Source: Aphis gossypii
Lineage: Eukaryota > Arthropoda > Insecta > Hemiptera > Aphididae
DNA: 64,000 bases
Assembly (NCBI RefSeq): GCF_020184175.1
Contig: NW_026083056.1
Location: 62,001-126,000 of the forward strand
Direction of reading: 5' to 3'
The notes beneath the pieces are model-generated. The model had not been told where the DNA came from, ran no database searches, and saw only the letters and a program-made list of their open reading frames with translations. A program made the translations under genes and the position numbers. This document shows positions 49,788-63,793 of this stretch, piece by piece (within the stretch, counting starts at the first letter, position 1; each line of letters opens with the position of its first letter).

Positions 49788-52700
49788 ATGTCAAGTGAAT
49801 TAACAACTGAGAAGCTTGTGGCTATTGCTGTAGCCTTAGAAGAAGGCGAGAACAAGATCCAGAAGAAAAGAAAATATTCTGTTCATCCATTAAATAAGGA
49901 AAGGAAGAGAAAAGGCCAGTTTCATTTAATATATGATGATTTGCGTGTATATCCTGAAAAGTTTTTTTCTTATTATCGGATGTCTATGCCGACATTTGAT
50001 GAATTGTTGAGTATCGTCAAATCCGACTTATTAAAAATGGAGAATTTCAAAAATGACACAATAACACCAGAGGAACGCTTGACAATTACTATAAAGTATG
50101 TATATTTTTATAATTATTGGATCATTATAATATATATAAAAAAAAAAAAAAATCAAAATAACTTTATATCTTGTAATATCATAAAAAAAAACATAATAGG
50201 TATATCATAATATAGGTACCTATAGCTGGCATTTATAAAAATTATTATAATAAATCATTTGTGTTTTGATTGGCCATAGAATAGTCTTGATTTGTAACCG
50301 TGTTTTCGAGTGTTTGCTGCGTGTAAGTGTAAGGCTGGAGAGGTATATATGGTTGAAATTGAGGCTGAGGTGGTGTATAAGTTGATGTGGTGAGTAAGGC
50401 TGAGAAGTTTGGTTATCGTTTGCTGTATATTTTTGTAGGAGTTGCATGACATCTATTCAGAATTTCTATTATTTTGATCATCCATACTCTTCATCGCTGG
50501 TAACAAAGAAAGCAAAAAATGTTTATTTCCATCAAAAACTTCTTCTTTGTTAGTTCGCTTTTCTATGGTGTTCAACACATGTTCCACATCTTGAAACACA
50601 GTTAGTTTTTTCTTCAGCTGTTTAGGCTCTGTATTAGGGACACCAGGGGACCAGTAGCGGCTCGTGAGTTAATATTCTGGGGAGACTTAAAATTATTTAA
50701 CATAAACTACGTACAACAACGAACAAGAAAAACCCTGTTATTGAAAATCTAATAATATTATAGTATTACATATTTAGTTAATATTTTTAAGTTTAATTTG
50801 ATTTTTTTGTTCGTAAGTTAAAGTATTAAAACCACTAGTTAATAATATGTATATTATATTGTCTTTTTGCATTTTTAAAATAATTAGAAATATAACAAAT
50901 AGCAAATAGAAGATAGTATAAAACCTGTAGTAAACGTGTTATAGTTATTAAATCATAAAATGCATTAAATTATGACAGCGACTAAGAACGGCGCGCGGTA
51001 CGGCAATTATTGTCGTGAACCCAGTCTCAATAGAGTCTATAATACGCAGCTTATTCTCCCTGCCCCCTCCGGCCCTCCATCAAACCGGCCGTACCATTTT
51101 ACATGTTATGATTGAGACTATCGGGCGGCAGTTTCACTGTAACGGCGACCGTCACCGTCATCGATAAAACTAAAATAGCATTTCTATTAAAATAACTATT
51201 AAAGGTTTTAGACTTGGTTGCTTTCAATTTATAATAATAAACAAAGAAAACGATATAAATTATATAATATTATATTTTCAATTCGAATAAAAATATTTTT
51301 ATGCATTATTATTTTAATTAATTATTATTTACAAGTAACTGGGTTTTTTTAAGGGGGAGACTCAGTCTCAAAGTCTCCCCTGACGAGCCGCCCCTGCAGG
51401 GGACATTGCCTGGTCTGAAGCCGTCGGTGAATCGAGGTTATCTATAACATTGATTTCTTCAACCGAATTATCATTTTCATGTGCCATGTTTCCTGACGTA
51501 CTGCAATTAAATACATTTATCATTATTAGTTAAAATAAATAAATATGGAAGCGAAAAACTTAATACTTAGTAATTTATTTAAATCTACCTGTTTAAAATT
51601 TATATAGTGAACAATTTCAAAATGTTTGTTTTTTGAATAATTTATTTTTCGCTAAATAGTTATGAAACTTAAAAATCAGTTAATGTCAGTATATAATAAA
51701 ATATATCACTTATACAAATTTTAATTAAATCGACACTTAGATATTTTCTGATTAATTAGATGTATATCTATTGAATACTTACGATCTTCCGTCGACATTA
51801 GGTTGCAAAAATGACAGATTGTCAAAATAACAATATTTTGCTTTTTTTATCATTGCTGATCCCGATTTCTCATATTTATGAACCTCTTTTTTAAATGTAT
51901 CTTTTAGATTCTTCCATTTCCTCATAATGTGTACAACTAAATATGAAAAATATAGGTAAATTTGTTAAAAAAGTGTAAAAAGGTGACATATAATGGGTAG
52001 GTACCGCGTTGCATGCTGTGCAGTAGGTTATATAACTTAAAAGTGGATCACTTTAATGGAAGGTGTTAAATTTGAAATCAATCTATATTATATTATAAAA
52101 TATAATATTTTAAAGATGATATTATGATAGTCAAACTGAGTATATAATATATTTTAGATTTTTTTGTTACAATCTTAATTACCTAATACCATTTTCTTTA
52201 AATATTTTTATATGGTTTGGTAATTTGGTATAAAATGTAAAATTTAGAATTATCATTTTAGGTATTTATCAACGGGAGCTACATTTAACCAATTGCATTT
52301 AGACTTTTTAATTGGAAAAAGTACAGTTCGAGTAATAATAAAAGAAACTCTTAGTGTTATATGTAAAACCTACAGCCTTTAGAAATGCCAGAACCTACCA
52401 AAGATGTGTGGATTCGAACTGCCGAAGGATTTTATAATAATGCGAATTTTCCTAACTACCTTGGAGCAGTCGATGGAAAGCATATTCGAATAATTAATCC
52501 GACCAAAAGTGGTTCAGACTTCTTTAACTACAAGTATTTTTTTTCTATAATTTTAATGGCTTTGGTAGATTCGAACTATTGTTTTCTTTCCATAGACGTT
52601 GGAGCTTATGGACGTGAAGGAGATCCTAATGTCTTCAAAAAGTCACCATTAGGTAAAAAGTTATACGATCGTCAACTGGATATCCCATTGCCAAAAAAGT

Positions 52701-53136
52701 TACCTAATGATGATGATGGTGTAGAACAACCATTTGTGATAGTTGGAGACGAGGCATTTGCCTTGCATGAAAACTTACTCAGGCCTTATCCAAGAAAAAA
52801 ATATTTAATATGAGACTCACTCGAGCTAGACGTTATGTGGAATGCGCGTTTGGAATTCTAGCGAACAAGTGGAGAGTTTTTCATACGCCTATTTTAATTG
52901 AACCTGAGTTTGCTACATTGATAGTAAAATCAGCATGTGTTATTCACAATTTTGTTCGTCGTCGAGATGGTGTAGAATATGAAGATACACTTCACTGTCC
53001 ATTTGAATCTATAAATTCTGAAACTAACCTTACTAGAGGATCAACAGTTGGTGCAAGAGCTGTCCGAGATTACTTCGCTACATACTTTGATAGCCCAGAA
53101 GGAAAATTAGATTGGCAGTACAATGTAGTACATTAA
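49788..53136 (+). pseudogene. PIF/Harbinger transposase (DDE), two frameshifts
   Basis: Exon 1 is 49788-50095 (MSSELTTEKLVAIAVALEEG, then FSYYRMSMPTFDELL). Exon 2 starts at 52262 with YLSTGATFNQLHLDF, in phase. Catalytic blocks are GAVDGKHIRI (near 52475), VGDEAFALHENLLRPY (near 52745) and VECAFGILANKWR (near 52840). A one-base break near 52365 and a small deletion near 52800 (between PYPRKK and MRLTRARR) shift the frame. The C-terminus ends normally at 53136. The 2.2-kb intron contains most of the MADF-BESS gene on the other strand. Confidence 0.85.
50652..51396. mobile_element. 745-bp hAT-type non-autonomous element
   Basis: The ends CAGTAGCGGCTCGTGAG and CTGACGAGCCGCCCCTG (inverted CAGGGGCGGCTCGTCAG) are TIRs. 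CAGGGGAC is duplicated outside (50644-50651 and 51397-51404). GGGGAGACT blocks form a second inverted layer. There is no gene. It interrupts exon 3 of the MADF-BESS gene. Confidence 0.85.
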
Positions 53137-54448
53137 TACCTAAAATAATACCTATATTCTTTATACTTATTGTACTTTTATCTATGTACTTATTTTCAAT
53201 TTTAAAAACTAAGAGTTTAACTTACAGTTTTCTTTTTAAATTTTAAATGAACTGTATTTTAATAAAGATGTCGAAAAAGCAAAAGTATTTATTATTTTAA
53301 CCGTTTTATTTTTTGCAGGTTATATATATTATATTGTTATTATATTACCTACCTATTACTTCCTACACATTTGTTTTATATTAACCATAGCAGATGCAAA
53401 GACATATTTTAATATACACTAAAATATTATATTTGTTATTATAAATTATGAATCTATGCATATGCAATTACAGATTTGAATTAAATAATTTCTATTAAAT
53501 AATTAATATAATATAAGTTAGGATTAGGATATCCATGCAATTAAAATTATTGTTATACTTAATATGTATTTATGCACTAAAAAATTACCAAATATGCAAT
53601 CGAAATATGCACAGGAAATTAACATAACCATAAAATATGCAAAATAAAAATTGAATTGCATTATAAAATTATAAAATTAATAGGCATATAACATAATTTA
53701 TGTACATAAAACTATTAATTTTAGTATAATAAAATAAGTAAATACTTCATATTTCATTAATTTAAATTCAAATTTTAATTATAACTTTTAAATTTATTAA
53801 CAGTTTACAACAAATATCAAACAAAAGTTAGTATATAAAACAAAAACTATTTTATCAAATAATTTTTTTTCTTGCTTTACTTGAAGCCAACTCTCTTAAT
53901 TTTTTTTTTTATAGTACAAGTCTAATGATTTTAACGTATTCCACTAATTCTGGGAGTATTACCTTCAGGCCACAGCCATATAAATTATAAGTCTTATGGT
54001 ATTACCAGATATAAATAACATTATTAATTATTAATATTATTATTGATATCAAAGAAAATAGTATATAAGAAAAATGCACGAACTAAGATATCATATGTGT
54101 ATATAAATATTAGTTCGTGGTAAAATGCGTCTTTTCTACCATAGTAATTTTGTATTTATTATATACCTAGTTATTTTTGTTGATAAAAAAAAATAGATTT
54201 TATAATATAGAAAAACTATTTATTTAAATCACTGAAAAATGAGAATCGGCTTATAATTGTTTGGGCCCCTTTACTTGGGTACTTGAGAGGGCCCTGGGGC
54301 TACCGCCCCGGCTAAACCCCCCTTAATCCGGCCTTGAGAACATGAATCAAACGTGTAACCAAGTCAGCATTAAATTGAATATATTTGCAATTTCATAAAC
54401 ATCCAAGCCCTAAATATAATTATTTAAATAATTAATTTTTCTACTCAC
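53137..54448. other. MADF-BESS first intron, 3' part
   Basis: A+T-rich non-coding sequence between the transposase stop and MADF exon 1. It contains a likely hAT end at about 54260-54336 and otherwise nothing I can name. Confidence 0.45.
54260..54336. mobile_element. Terminal fragment of a hAT-like element
   Basis: The GC-rich block ends with CTTAATCCGGCCTTG, whose complement CAAGGCCGGATTAAG is a frequent hAT terminus. GGGCCC and GGGGC blocks precede it. The other end and a TSD were not found, so it may be a truncated copy or extend leftward through the intron. Confidence 0.45.
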
Positions 54449-54644
54449 TATAGTCATCTTTTTCTTTTTGATTAAATCCAGTCCAGTTTTCATTTATACT
54501 TTCGGAAACCGCAATCCATTCTTGTGTTTTTTTGTCTCTTTGTCTATATTCTTCACTGGATAGGTCCATAATGCAAGGTCTATTTTGTATTTCGGCTATT
54601 AATCTCTCACAATCGATAGCCATATTATTTATATTTTTGGCCAT

Positions 54645-57420
<2,776 letters not shown>

Positions 57421-57592
57421 AAGATATGGATATATATATATAGGGTTATGATTTTATGAATAAGAGAGACCAGAGAGTGAGTGGTCGTGTGACTCGGCCA
57501 CTGCTTAGGGCTTAGATTCTCTAAAGTGTAATATTGAATTCTGTTGTGTGTTTATGTCTATATGTACGATTTGATCGGCGTATACGACAAAG
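57421..57592 (+). promoter_or_regulatory. Putative 3' part of a 5' LTR
   Basis: Directly upstream of the primer-binding site is a TATATATATATAG tract (near 57430) followed by a U5-like region with GTGTTTATG repeats. The 3' LTR is outside the window, so the LTR cannot be delimited. Confidence 0.4.
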
Positions 57593-57609
57593 TGGCGCCC
57601 AACTAAGGC
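57593..57609 (+). promoter_or_regulatory. Primer-binding site (tRNA-Lys type)
   Basis: TGGCGCCCAAC starts the site. The first 11 nt match the complement of the 3' end of insect tRNA-Lys as used by gypsy-group elements. It fixes the end of the 5' LTR at or just before 57592. Confidence 0.75.
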
Positions 57610-57960
57610 TCGTTACCTACCGAAGTTTAAATTGTGTGTGTGTGTGTGTGTGTTTTTACATTTTTGTGTGTACAATTGTCTGAACATACGAACATTTTAT
57701 TTTCGTTATTTTACGAAACCAAGTCTGCGCGTATATATTTGTGTATACGATTGACTGTATATATTGACTGTACGGATTTGAGAAGTTTTTTCGAAGTTGA
57801 TTTTCGACAACAAGCTAGGAAGAACGTTTTCTTCTTCTAACACAGTCAAATTCAACGACATTATTGAAGCATTTGACGGAAAGCAGAGGAAGTTCCCTGA
57901 ATCCAGAACGCGGTCAATCTCGACAGCAACATCGTTCAGAGCGATATCGAGAACATCAAC

Positions 57961-57972
57961 AGGGGTAAGTAT
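57961..57972 (+). promoter_or_regulatory. Candidate 5' splice donor for a subgenomic mRNA
   Basis: AGGG/GTAAGTATAC with GT at 57965-57966 is a near-consensus donor in the leader, upstream of Gag. A pyrimidine-rich acceptor (TTGCGTTTTAG ending 63790) precedes the third ORF. Such a pair would make a spliced env-type message. Confidence 0.5.
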
Positions 57973-58131
57973 ACTCAATTTTACTTCAAAGAAAATTTTT
58001 TTTGTTGTTGCACACATAATTTTTTTTTTATATATTAGAGTACCCATTATACTAGAAAAATAATTCCAAAAATTCTTCATACTGTAAAATTTTTTTTTTC
58101 GAATGGATAAAAATTTTAAATTTTAAAAGAC

Positions 58132-58833
58132 ATGAGCAAAAATAACATCTTAGAATTTTCAATAACAACGTTAACAGAGATTTACAATAAAAAAAAACCT
58201 GAGTTAATTGACATTTGTATATCACAAAATTTAAAATCAACAGGAACAGTTCGAGAATTGAGAGCTCGTTTATCAAAATATTTTAAAGGTAACATAGAAC
58301 TTGACGATATTAGAGAAACTTTAACAGAAAGAGAAAAACAGGCTGTAATTAATATCTCAGTGGAAAATAGAATCAAAATAGAAGGTATTGAGCTTGAGGA
58401 AAATTCAGAGGAAGAGAATGACTATTATAACTTAAAAACGAAAGAGGAAGTAGAGAAATCAAAACAATTATATGAAAATATCAATACCAAAGCTCAGGAC
58501 ATAACTAATACAATCGAAAAAATTATAAATAACGATAAAAATCAATACATAAATAACTCTGACAACATATATGAATCATTAAATTTTAACGAACAAAACA
58601 CAGAAGGAAACAGTAGTGACAATTTCGATAGGTTTAACATTTTAAATAAAAGTTTCCATAACAAAGATAAGAATATAAAGAAATCTCCAGAAAATTCAGA
58701 AAAAGAAAACAATTTAAATACTTTAAAAATTAGCAATAATACTTGTGAAAATCATATTACTTCTGACAACAAAAAAAATAAAGAAGTGTCATTCGACGAT
58801 AAAAAAAAAAAAAACAATCATCTAACGAGTTAA
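58132..58833 (+). CDS. N-terminal Gag region with SAP-like motif
   Basis: A 233-aa Asn/Lys/Glu-rich frame. Residues 18-58 (KPELIDICISQNL, then TVRELRARLSKYFKG) fit a SAP helix-extension-helix, a DNA or chromatin contact motif. The rest is acidic and disordered, with many short KNN repeats. It ends just after an A14 run (58801-58814), and the following Gag frame is open upstream of its ATG to that run. So this is probably the front part of one Gag, separated by a one-base deficit. The ATG at 58132 is the first in frame. Confidence 0.7.
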   Translation: MSKNNILEFSITTLTEIYNKKKPELIDICISQNLKSTGTVRELRARLSKYFKGNIELDDIRETLTEREKQAVINISVENRIKIEGIELEENSEEENDYYNLKTKEEVEKSKQLYENINTKAQDITNTIEKIINNDKNQYINNSDNIYESLNFNEQNTEGNSSDNFDRFNILNKSFHNKDKNIKKSPENSEKENNLNTLKISNNTCENHITSDNKKNKEVSFDDKKKKNNHLTS

Positions 58834-58847
58834 AAATTTTACAAAAC

Positions 58848-60011
58848 ATGACCGACAGAAAAAGAAATTTACAAATGACACCCGACTATTTTACAGGCAA
58901 TGAGGACGTAAAAAAATTCTTAAAACAATATTCTATGATAACTGACTTTAATAACTGGGACGAAAAAGATAAACTAAAATTTTTACCAATGTTTGTAAAA
59001 GGAACTGCGAGCAATTTCTTAGACAATTTAAATAATTTAAAAACAAACTGGACATGGAAAGAGATAGAGGATGCGTTTATTGATCAATATCTACCTATTG
59101 ATTACACTACCATTTTAAAGACAAATTTAGAAAATAGGAGACAGGGAGAATCAGAGTCAGCAACAAGTTTCATGACTGAGATCGAAAGTTTGTGCAGACA
59201 AATTGAAACTCACATGAAAGAAGAGGATATATGCATTTACATTTTAAAAGGACTAAAAGAGAATATTTTACATACAATTTCTATGCAAGATAATACAACT
59301 TTAAAAAAATTAAAAGAAAATCTAAAAAAATACGAACTTATGCAACATAGAATTAATAACAGAGGCCCGACAATTAACAATTACACTGACTTACTAAATT
59401 TACAAGTGACTAAATTACAAGAGTTTCATAAAAATAAAGAAATAAAAAAGAACGAGGAACACACTGAAAACTTATTATTAAAAATAGAACAACTTACGGA
59501 AGAAGTTAAAAGAATGAATATGCTGGGAAAGAATACAAATAGATCTGTAGATTTTAGAGAAAATAGATATTATGACGATTATGAAGACAAGAGTTACTAT
59601 AGAAATAATGAGACAAGAGGCCGTGATTATAATAGAAATAAAGATTACTATAGGAAACCAGAATATAGATACAAAAGTCCATACCCAGGAAGATCGCGAG
59701 AATCAAGCAGGGATTCAAGAAGATATAATAGAAACCGATCTTTTTCGAGAGATAATCAGCGTAGAAATAGAGATAGATCATATTCAAGAGAGAGACCAGA
59801 CTCACGTGAACAAAGTTACACTAGAGAATCACAAAGAGATAATTATAAGAGACAAGATAGTCGAGATAGACAAAGCAGATCGAGGACACCGGAACAATAT
59901 AGAAATAAAGATAAACAAAAAGAAATGAGAGGTGAAATGGAAAATATAACGTGTTATAAATGTGAGAGAAGAGGACACTATGCAACACAGTGTGATAATG
60001 TAAAAAACTAA
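58848..60011 (+). CDS. Gag (capsid-like domain, Arg-rich linker, CCHC knuckle)
   Basis: A 387-aa frame. The N-terminal half shows the retrotransposon Gag pattern (MTPDYFTGNEDVKKFLKQY, WDEKDKLKFLPMFVKG, FIDQYLP and RRQGESESATSFMTEIE). A coiled segment follows, then an Arg/Ser/Tyr-rich stretch from about residue 235 to 360 with many RDxR and SRERP repeats. It ends with one CCHC zinc knuckle, CYKCERRGHYATQC. The stop TAA (60009-60011) directly follows a slippery heptamer. Gag packages the RNA and forms particles. One knuckle plus a basic RS-like linker suits RNA binding. Confidence 0.88.
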   Translation: MTDRKRNLQMTPDYFTGNEDVKKFLKQYSMITDFNNWDEKDKLKFLPMFVKGTASNFLDNLNNLKTNWTWKEIEDAFIDQYLPIDYTTILKTNLENRRQGESESATSFMTEIESLCRQIETHMKEEDICIYILKGLKENILHTISMQDNTTLKKLKENLKKYELMQHRINNRGPTINNYTDLLNLQVTKLQEFHKNKEIKKNEEHTENLLLKIEQLTEEVKRMNMLGKNTNRSVDFRENRYYDDYEDKSYYRNNETRGRDYNRNKDYYRKPEYRYKSPYPGRSRESSRDSRRYNRNRSFSRDNQRRNRDRSYSRERPDSREQSYTRESQRDNYKRQDSRDRQSRSRTPEQYRNKDKQKEMRGEMENITCYKCERRGHYATQCDNVKN

Positions 60012-60052
60012 GAGAGACCGGGTTTGAAGCAAAAATCGGACAACAAACTCGG
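60002..60052 (+). promoter_or_regulatory. Candidate -1 ribosomal frameshift signal (gag-pol)
   Basis: A AAA AAC at 60002-60008 is in the Gag frame and is followed at once by TAA. Nine bases on, CCGGGTTTG (60018-60026) can pair with CAAACTCGG (60044-60052) in a 9-bp stem with one G-U. The -1 frame opens directly into pol. Confidence 0.65.
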
Positions 60053-63000
60053 GAAGAAAAAAAACAGTTTACTGAAATAGCAAATAAAGAAAAAGAACAA
60101 CATATACTTTTTGTAAAAAACTGGTATGATAATATACAAATAGGTCACATAGAAAAAATTAACCAATATAAAAAAGAACTTGAAAACAACCTCGGACAAA
60201 ATAAAAATGAATTATTAACAAAATTAGATAACATTAAAAAGAAAAACCAGGTTTTATCCATAGAAATACAATTTCAAAATAAAAAAAAACAAGCAATAAT
60301 AGACACAGGTTCAAATATATCTTGTATTGAGTATTCTTTCATAAAAAATAAAAATTTAATAACACCAGAAAAACAAACAACTATTACAGGAGCTGACAAC
60401 TCTATTCTAGAAAATATGGGTACGACACAACTAAAAATAAACATATTAGGAACGGAATACGAAATTAAGGCTTACGTAATCAAAGGTTTAACATGCGAAT
60501 TTTTATTAGGTAATAATTTTTGTTTGAAATATAATTTAGTTATAGACTTTGATAACAAAGCAATAAATTTTAAAACGGGAGATAGTATTAAAATGGACAA
60601 AATATGGGTTGAATACAATGGGATAACTAACATAGGAAAAGAAAGAGAAAATATAGTAGGAAAAATATAGTAACTCAAGATATTTTAATTCCACCGAAAG
60701 TAATAACTAATATACAAATTAAAACGGATATAAAAATAGACAATGAACAAATGATTATAAATCCAGTGAATCGCTTAAGTCAAAAACATTATTTAAAATT
60801 AGAAACAAATAGTTTAAAGAAAAATGAAACAACTATTCCAATTTACAATTTTTCAAATTTATACACAAAAATATATGAAGGCACGGTAATAGGTGAAATA
60901 CAACAAAATACTAACGTTTTTACAATAAATAATTTTCCAAATGAAATAACCGATAAACAAGGGACAGTAATACAAATATCAAACGATTTAACAAAAGAAC
61001 AAAAGGCAAAAGTATTGATTTTAATATCCAAATATAAACATTTATTTACTTCTGATCAACTTGATTTAAATTGTGCAAAGGTAGAAGAATGTGAAGTAAA
61101 ATTAAGTTCGGAAAATCCGACATTTCAGGCACCTTATAGAGTTTCACCCGCGCAAAGAGAAAAACTTAGACTTTTAATTGACGAAATGATTAGAGCCGAT
61201 ATAATAGAACCTAGCAAAAGTAATTATGCAGCGCCAGTTTTTCTTATACCCAAAAAACAAAGGGAGAATATCGTTTTTTGGTAGACTTTAGGAAACTCAA
61301 TGAACAAACAATAAGTGATAGACATCCAATACCACGCGCCCAAGATATATTTAGGGCGTTAGAAGGAGCAAAATATTTTTCCACAATAGACATGGCACAA
61401 GGCTATTTCCAAATTCCGGTAAAACAAGAAGACCGCTCAAAATTAGCTTTTACAACAGATTTCGGGTTATTTCAATTTAAACGGATACCACAAGGCTGGA
61501 AAAATTCAGCGCCTATTTTTCAAAGAATTATCAATCAAACTTTTAGCGAATATTTATATAGGTCTATTGTAGCATATTTAGATGATATATGTTGTTTTGC
61601 TGACGAATTCGAAAAAGCATTACATAATTTAGAACAAATGTTTATTAGACTAAATGAGACAGGTTTAAAATTAAAAACTAATAAATGTCATTTTTTTCAA
61701 TCAGAAATAGAATTGTTAGGACACAAAATATCAAAAAACGGTTTAAAACCATTAGAACGAAATATAGAAGCCGTAAAATTATTTCCAAAACCAATAAAAT
61801 CAAGGACGTTAGAGCATTTATTGGACTCTGTTCATATTATAGGAAATATATTAAAAATTTTTCAAAAATAGCTAACCCACTCATAGAAATCACAAAAAAG
61901 ATGTAGGATTTAAATGGGAAAAAGAACAAGAACACGCTTTTGAGTATTTAAAACAAGCCATTACTTCGGCTCCGGTATTAGCACATTTTAAAGACGGGAG
62001 AGAAATTTTTATTACTACTGATGCATCATTAGAAGGACTAGGAGGCATTTTAGAACAAGAAGACGAAAACGGAAAAAAACACCCTATAGGATATACGTCA
62101 AGAAAATTAAAAGGAGGGGAAAAAAATTTTTCAACTACAGAATTAGAAATGGCAGCTGTAGTATTTGTAATAAATTATTTTAGAGAATACTTGTTAGGCA
62201 GAACATTTACAGTTTTTAGTGACCATTCTAGTTTACAATATTTTAAAAACATGAAAACTCCATCTTCTAGGATAACAAAAAGTATTTTTAAATTAATTGA
62301 ATATGATTTTGTAATTAAACATAAACCAGGCTCAGCTAACTTAGCAGCAGATAGCTTATCTAGATTTCCCATACACCTAACAGAAATAGAAAAAATTGAT
62401 AATAATGAAAAAGAAATGTCTATAGAAATTTTAAAAACTGAACAGTCTAAAGACGAATTCTGTTCAAATATTTTAAAAGGTCTTAAAAGTATAGGCAGTG
62501 ACAAATATAAAAAAAAATCACGAAGATACTGTGTGATAGATAACGTACTTTATTATAAACAATGGAATAAAAATGAACTGATCAAACTTATAGTAATCCC
62601 AAAAAATTTAATTAATTCTATTTTAAAAGCCTATCACGAATCAATATTTAGCGGACATTTCGGTATTACAAAAACACTTGCAAAACTTAAATTAAAATAC
62701 CATTGGAATAATATGATCAAAGACACTACAAAATTTATTAACTCTTGTGTTTCGTGTCAATTAGTAAAAAATCCGATAGGAAAAACTCCAGGATTATTAC
62801 AGCCGATACCAATAGATTCAGGCAAACCATTACAACGGTTAACCTTTGACTATCTTGGACCACTTCCTCCATCTCATGGAAAAAAATACTTAATAGTAGC
62901 AACATGTAATGCAACAAAAATGGCTTTTGCAAAAGCCGTTGCAAACGCAACCGGGGCAGAAACAATAAAATTTTTAATGGAATTGATAACATCATATGGA

Positions 63001-63659
63001 GTTCCCAAATATTTTTGTAGTGATAGAGGCACTCACTTTAAAAATAAAATAAAGAAGTAGAAGAAACATGTAAACTTTTAGGTATTACACAAGTATTCTC
63101 AAGTGCTTACCACCCACAAACAAACGGTATGACCGAACTAATGAATAAAATAATATGTAATAGTCTTACACATTATGTTCATAAAAATCAAAAAGATTGG
63201 GTACTCTATTACAAAATGATTGTATTTGCATATAATACATGTCCAAGTTCTAGACTTAAAGTTAGTCCTTTTTATTTACTACACGGTATGGAAGCAAACC
63301 AACCAATAGATAATAAAATTATACCAACTAGTGACAATTTCAAAATTAACGATTCGTTAAGAAAACTACAAGAAATTCGTAAAGAAATACCAGAAATAAT
63401 AAAAAAAGAACAGGAAAAACAAAAACTTGATTATGACAAAACCCATAGAACAATTACCTTTGAACCAGGTCAACAGGTATTAGTAAAATTTCATTTTCAG
63501 GAGCCAAATAAAACAAAAAAATTAGCTCATAAGTACAGAGGACCATTTAAAGTAGTAAAGAAAATATCGGATGTAAATTACAAAATAGAATTAATATTGA
63601 ATGGAAAACAAACCACAGATATTATACATGTTCAAAGATTAAAACCATTCTCTAACTAA
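60009..63659 (+). CDS. Pol polyprotein (PR-RT-RNase H-IN), five A-run breaks
   Basis: The -1 frame from Gag leads to an aspartic protease with IIDTGSNIS (near 60300) and a C-terminal LLGNNF block. Reverse transcriptase starts near 61080 and has FRKLNEQTISDRHPIPR, FSTIDMAQGYFQIPV, and the catalytic YLDDICCF (near 61580). RNase H has ITTDASLEGLGGILEQ (near 62015) and FSDHSSLQYF. The integrase zinc finger is HESIFSGHFG...CVSCQ (near 62635-62760). The DDE acids are in LTFDYLGPLPP (near 62850), CSDRGTHFKN (near 63020) and HPQTNGMTE (near 63115). YRGPFKV (near 63535) is the GPF motif. The five frame breaks (60661-60665, 61259-61261, 61796-61799, 61894-61899 and 63051-63053) are all one-base deficits in A runs. 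No substitution stop was seen. Confidence 0.88.
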
Positions 63660-63793
63660 CTAAATAAAAACCAACTGTAAATAAAAAAAAAAATATAAGT
63701 AAGAACTAACAATAATTATAGCATAATATAATAACTAAATAATAATAAGAGCGTAACAACACCTTTTTTTTTAATCATTTTGCGTTTTAGAAT
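63660..63793 (+). other. pol-env spacer with candidate splice acceptor
   Basis: A+T-rich spacer. The T run near 63763 and TTGCGTTTTAG (AG at 63789-63790) form a plausible 3' splice site 3 nt upstream of the next ATG. Confidence 0.45.

Larger units (their letters stand above)
49399..54644. mobile_element. Second PIF/Harbinger element (transposase + MADF-BESS)
   Basis: A plus-strand HARBI-type transposase and a minus-strand MADF-BESS gene occupy the same 5 kb with interlocking exons. A candidate left end, GGGACTATACACGGCGATAT near 49399, is followed by subterminal TTCGCGGCGG and TTCGCCGCG repeats. I did not find the inverted right end before the CA microsatellite at 55117, so the right boundary is only the start of the MADF gene. 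Confidence 0.65.
50453..54644 (-). pseudogene. Harbinger MADF-BESS partner gene, interrupted by a MITE
   Basis: Exon 1 is 54644-54449 and encodes a MADF start (CERLIAEIQNRPCIMD). Exon 2, 51936-51783, completes it (IMRKWKNLKDTFKKEV). Exon 3 begins at 51500 (acidic linker) and is cut at 51397 by a 745-bp insert. It resumes at 50643 and ends with a BESS motif (HFLLSLLPAMKSMD) and stop at 50453-50455. Without the insert and one TSD copy, the exons sum to 645 nt, 214 aa, in frame. MADF-BESS proteins bind DNA and in PIF/Harbinger elements take the place of the Myb-like partner. A Pro/Gln/Tyr-rich frame continues below 50453 and may be a lost tail. Confidence 0.75.

Noticed and set aside
58801..58814. 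A14 run as a second programmed frameshift between the SAP-like frame and Gag
   Set aside because: No downstream structure or stop next to the run, and the same one-base deficit recurs at other A runs, so sequencing error or decay is more likely.
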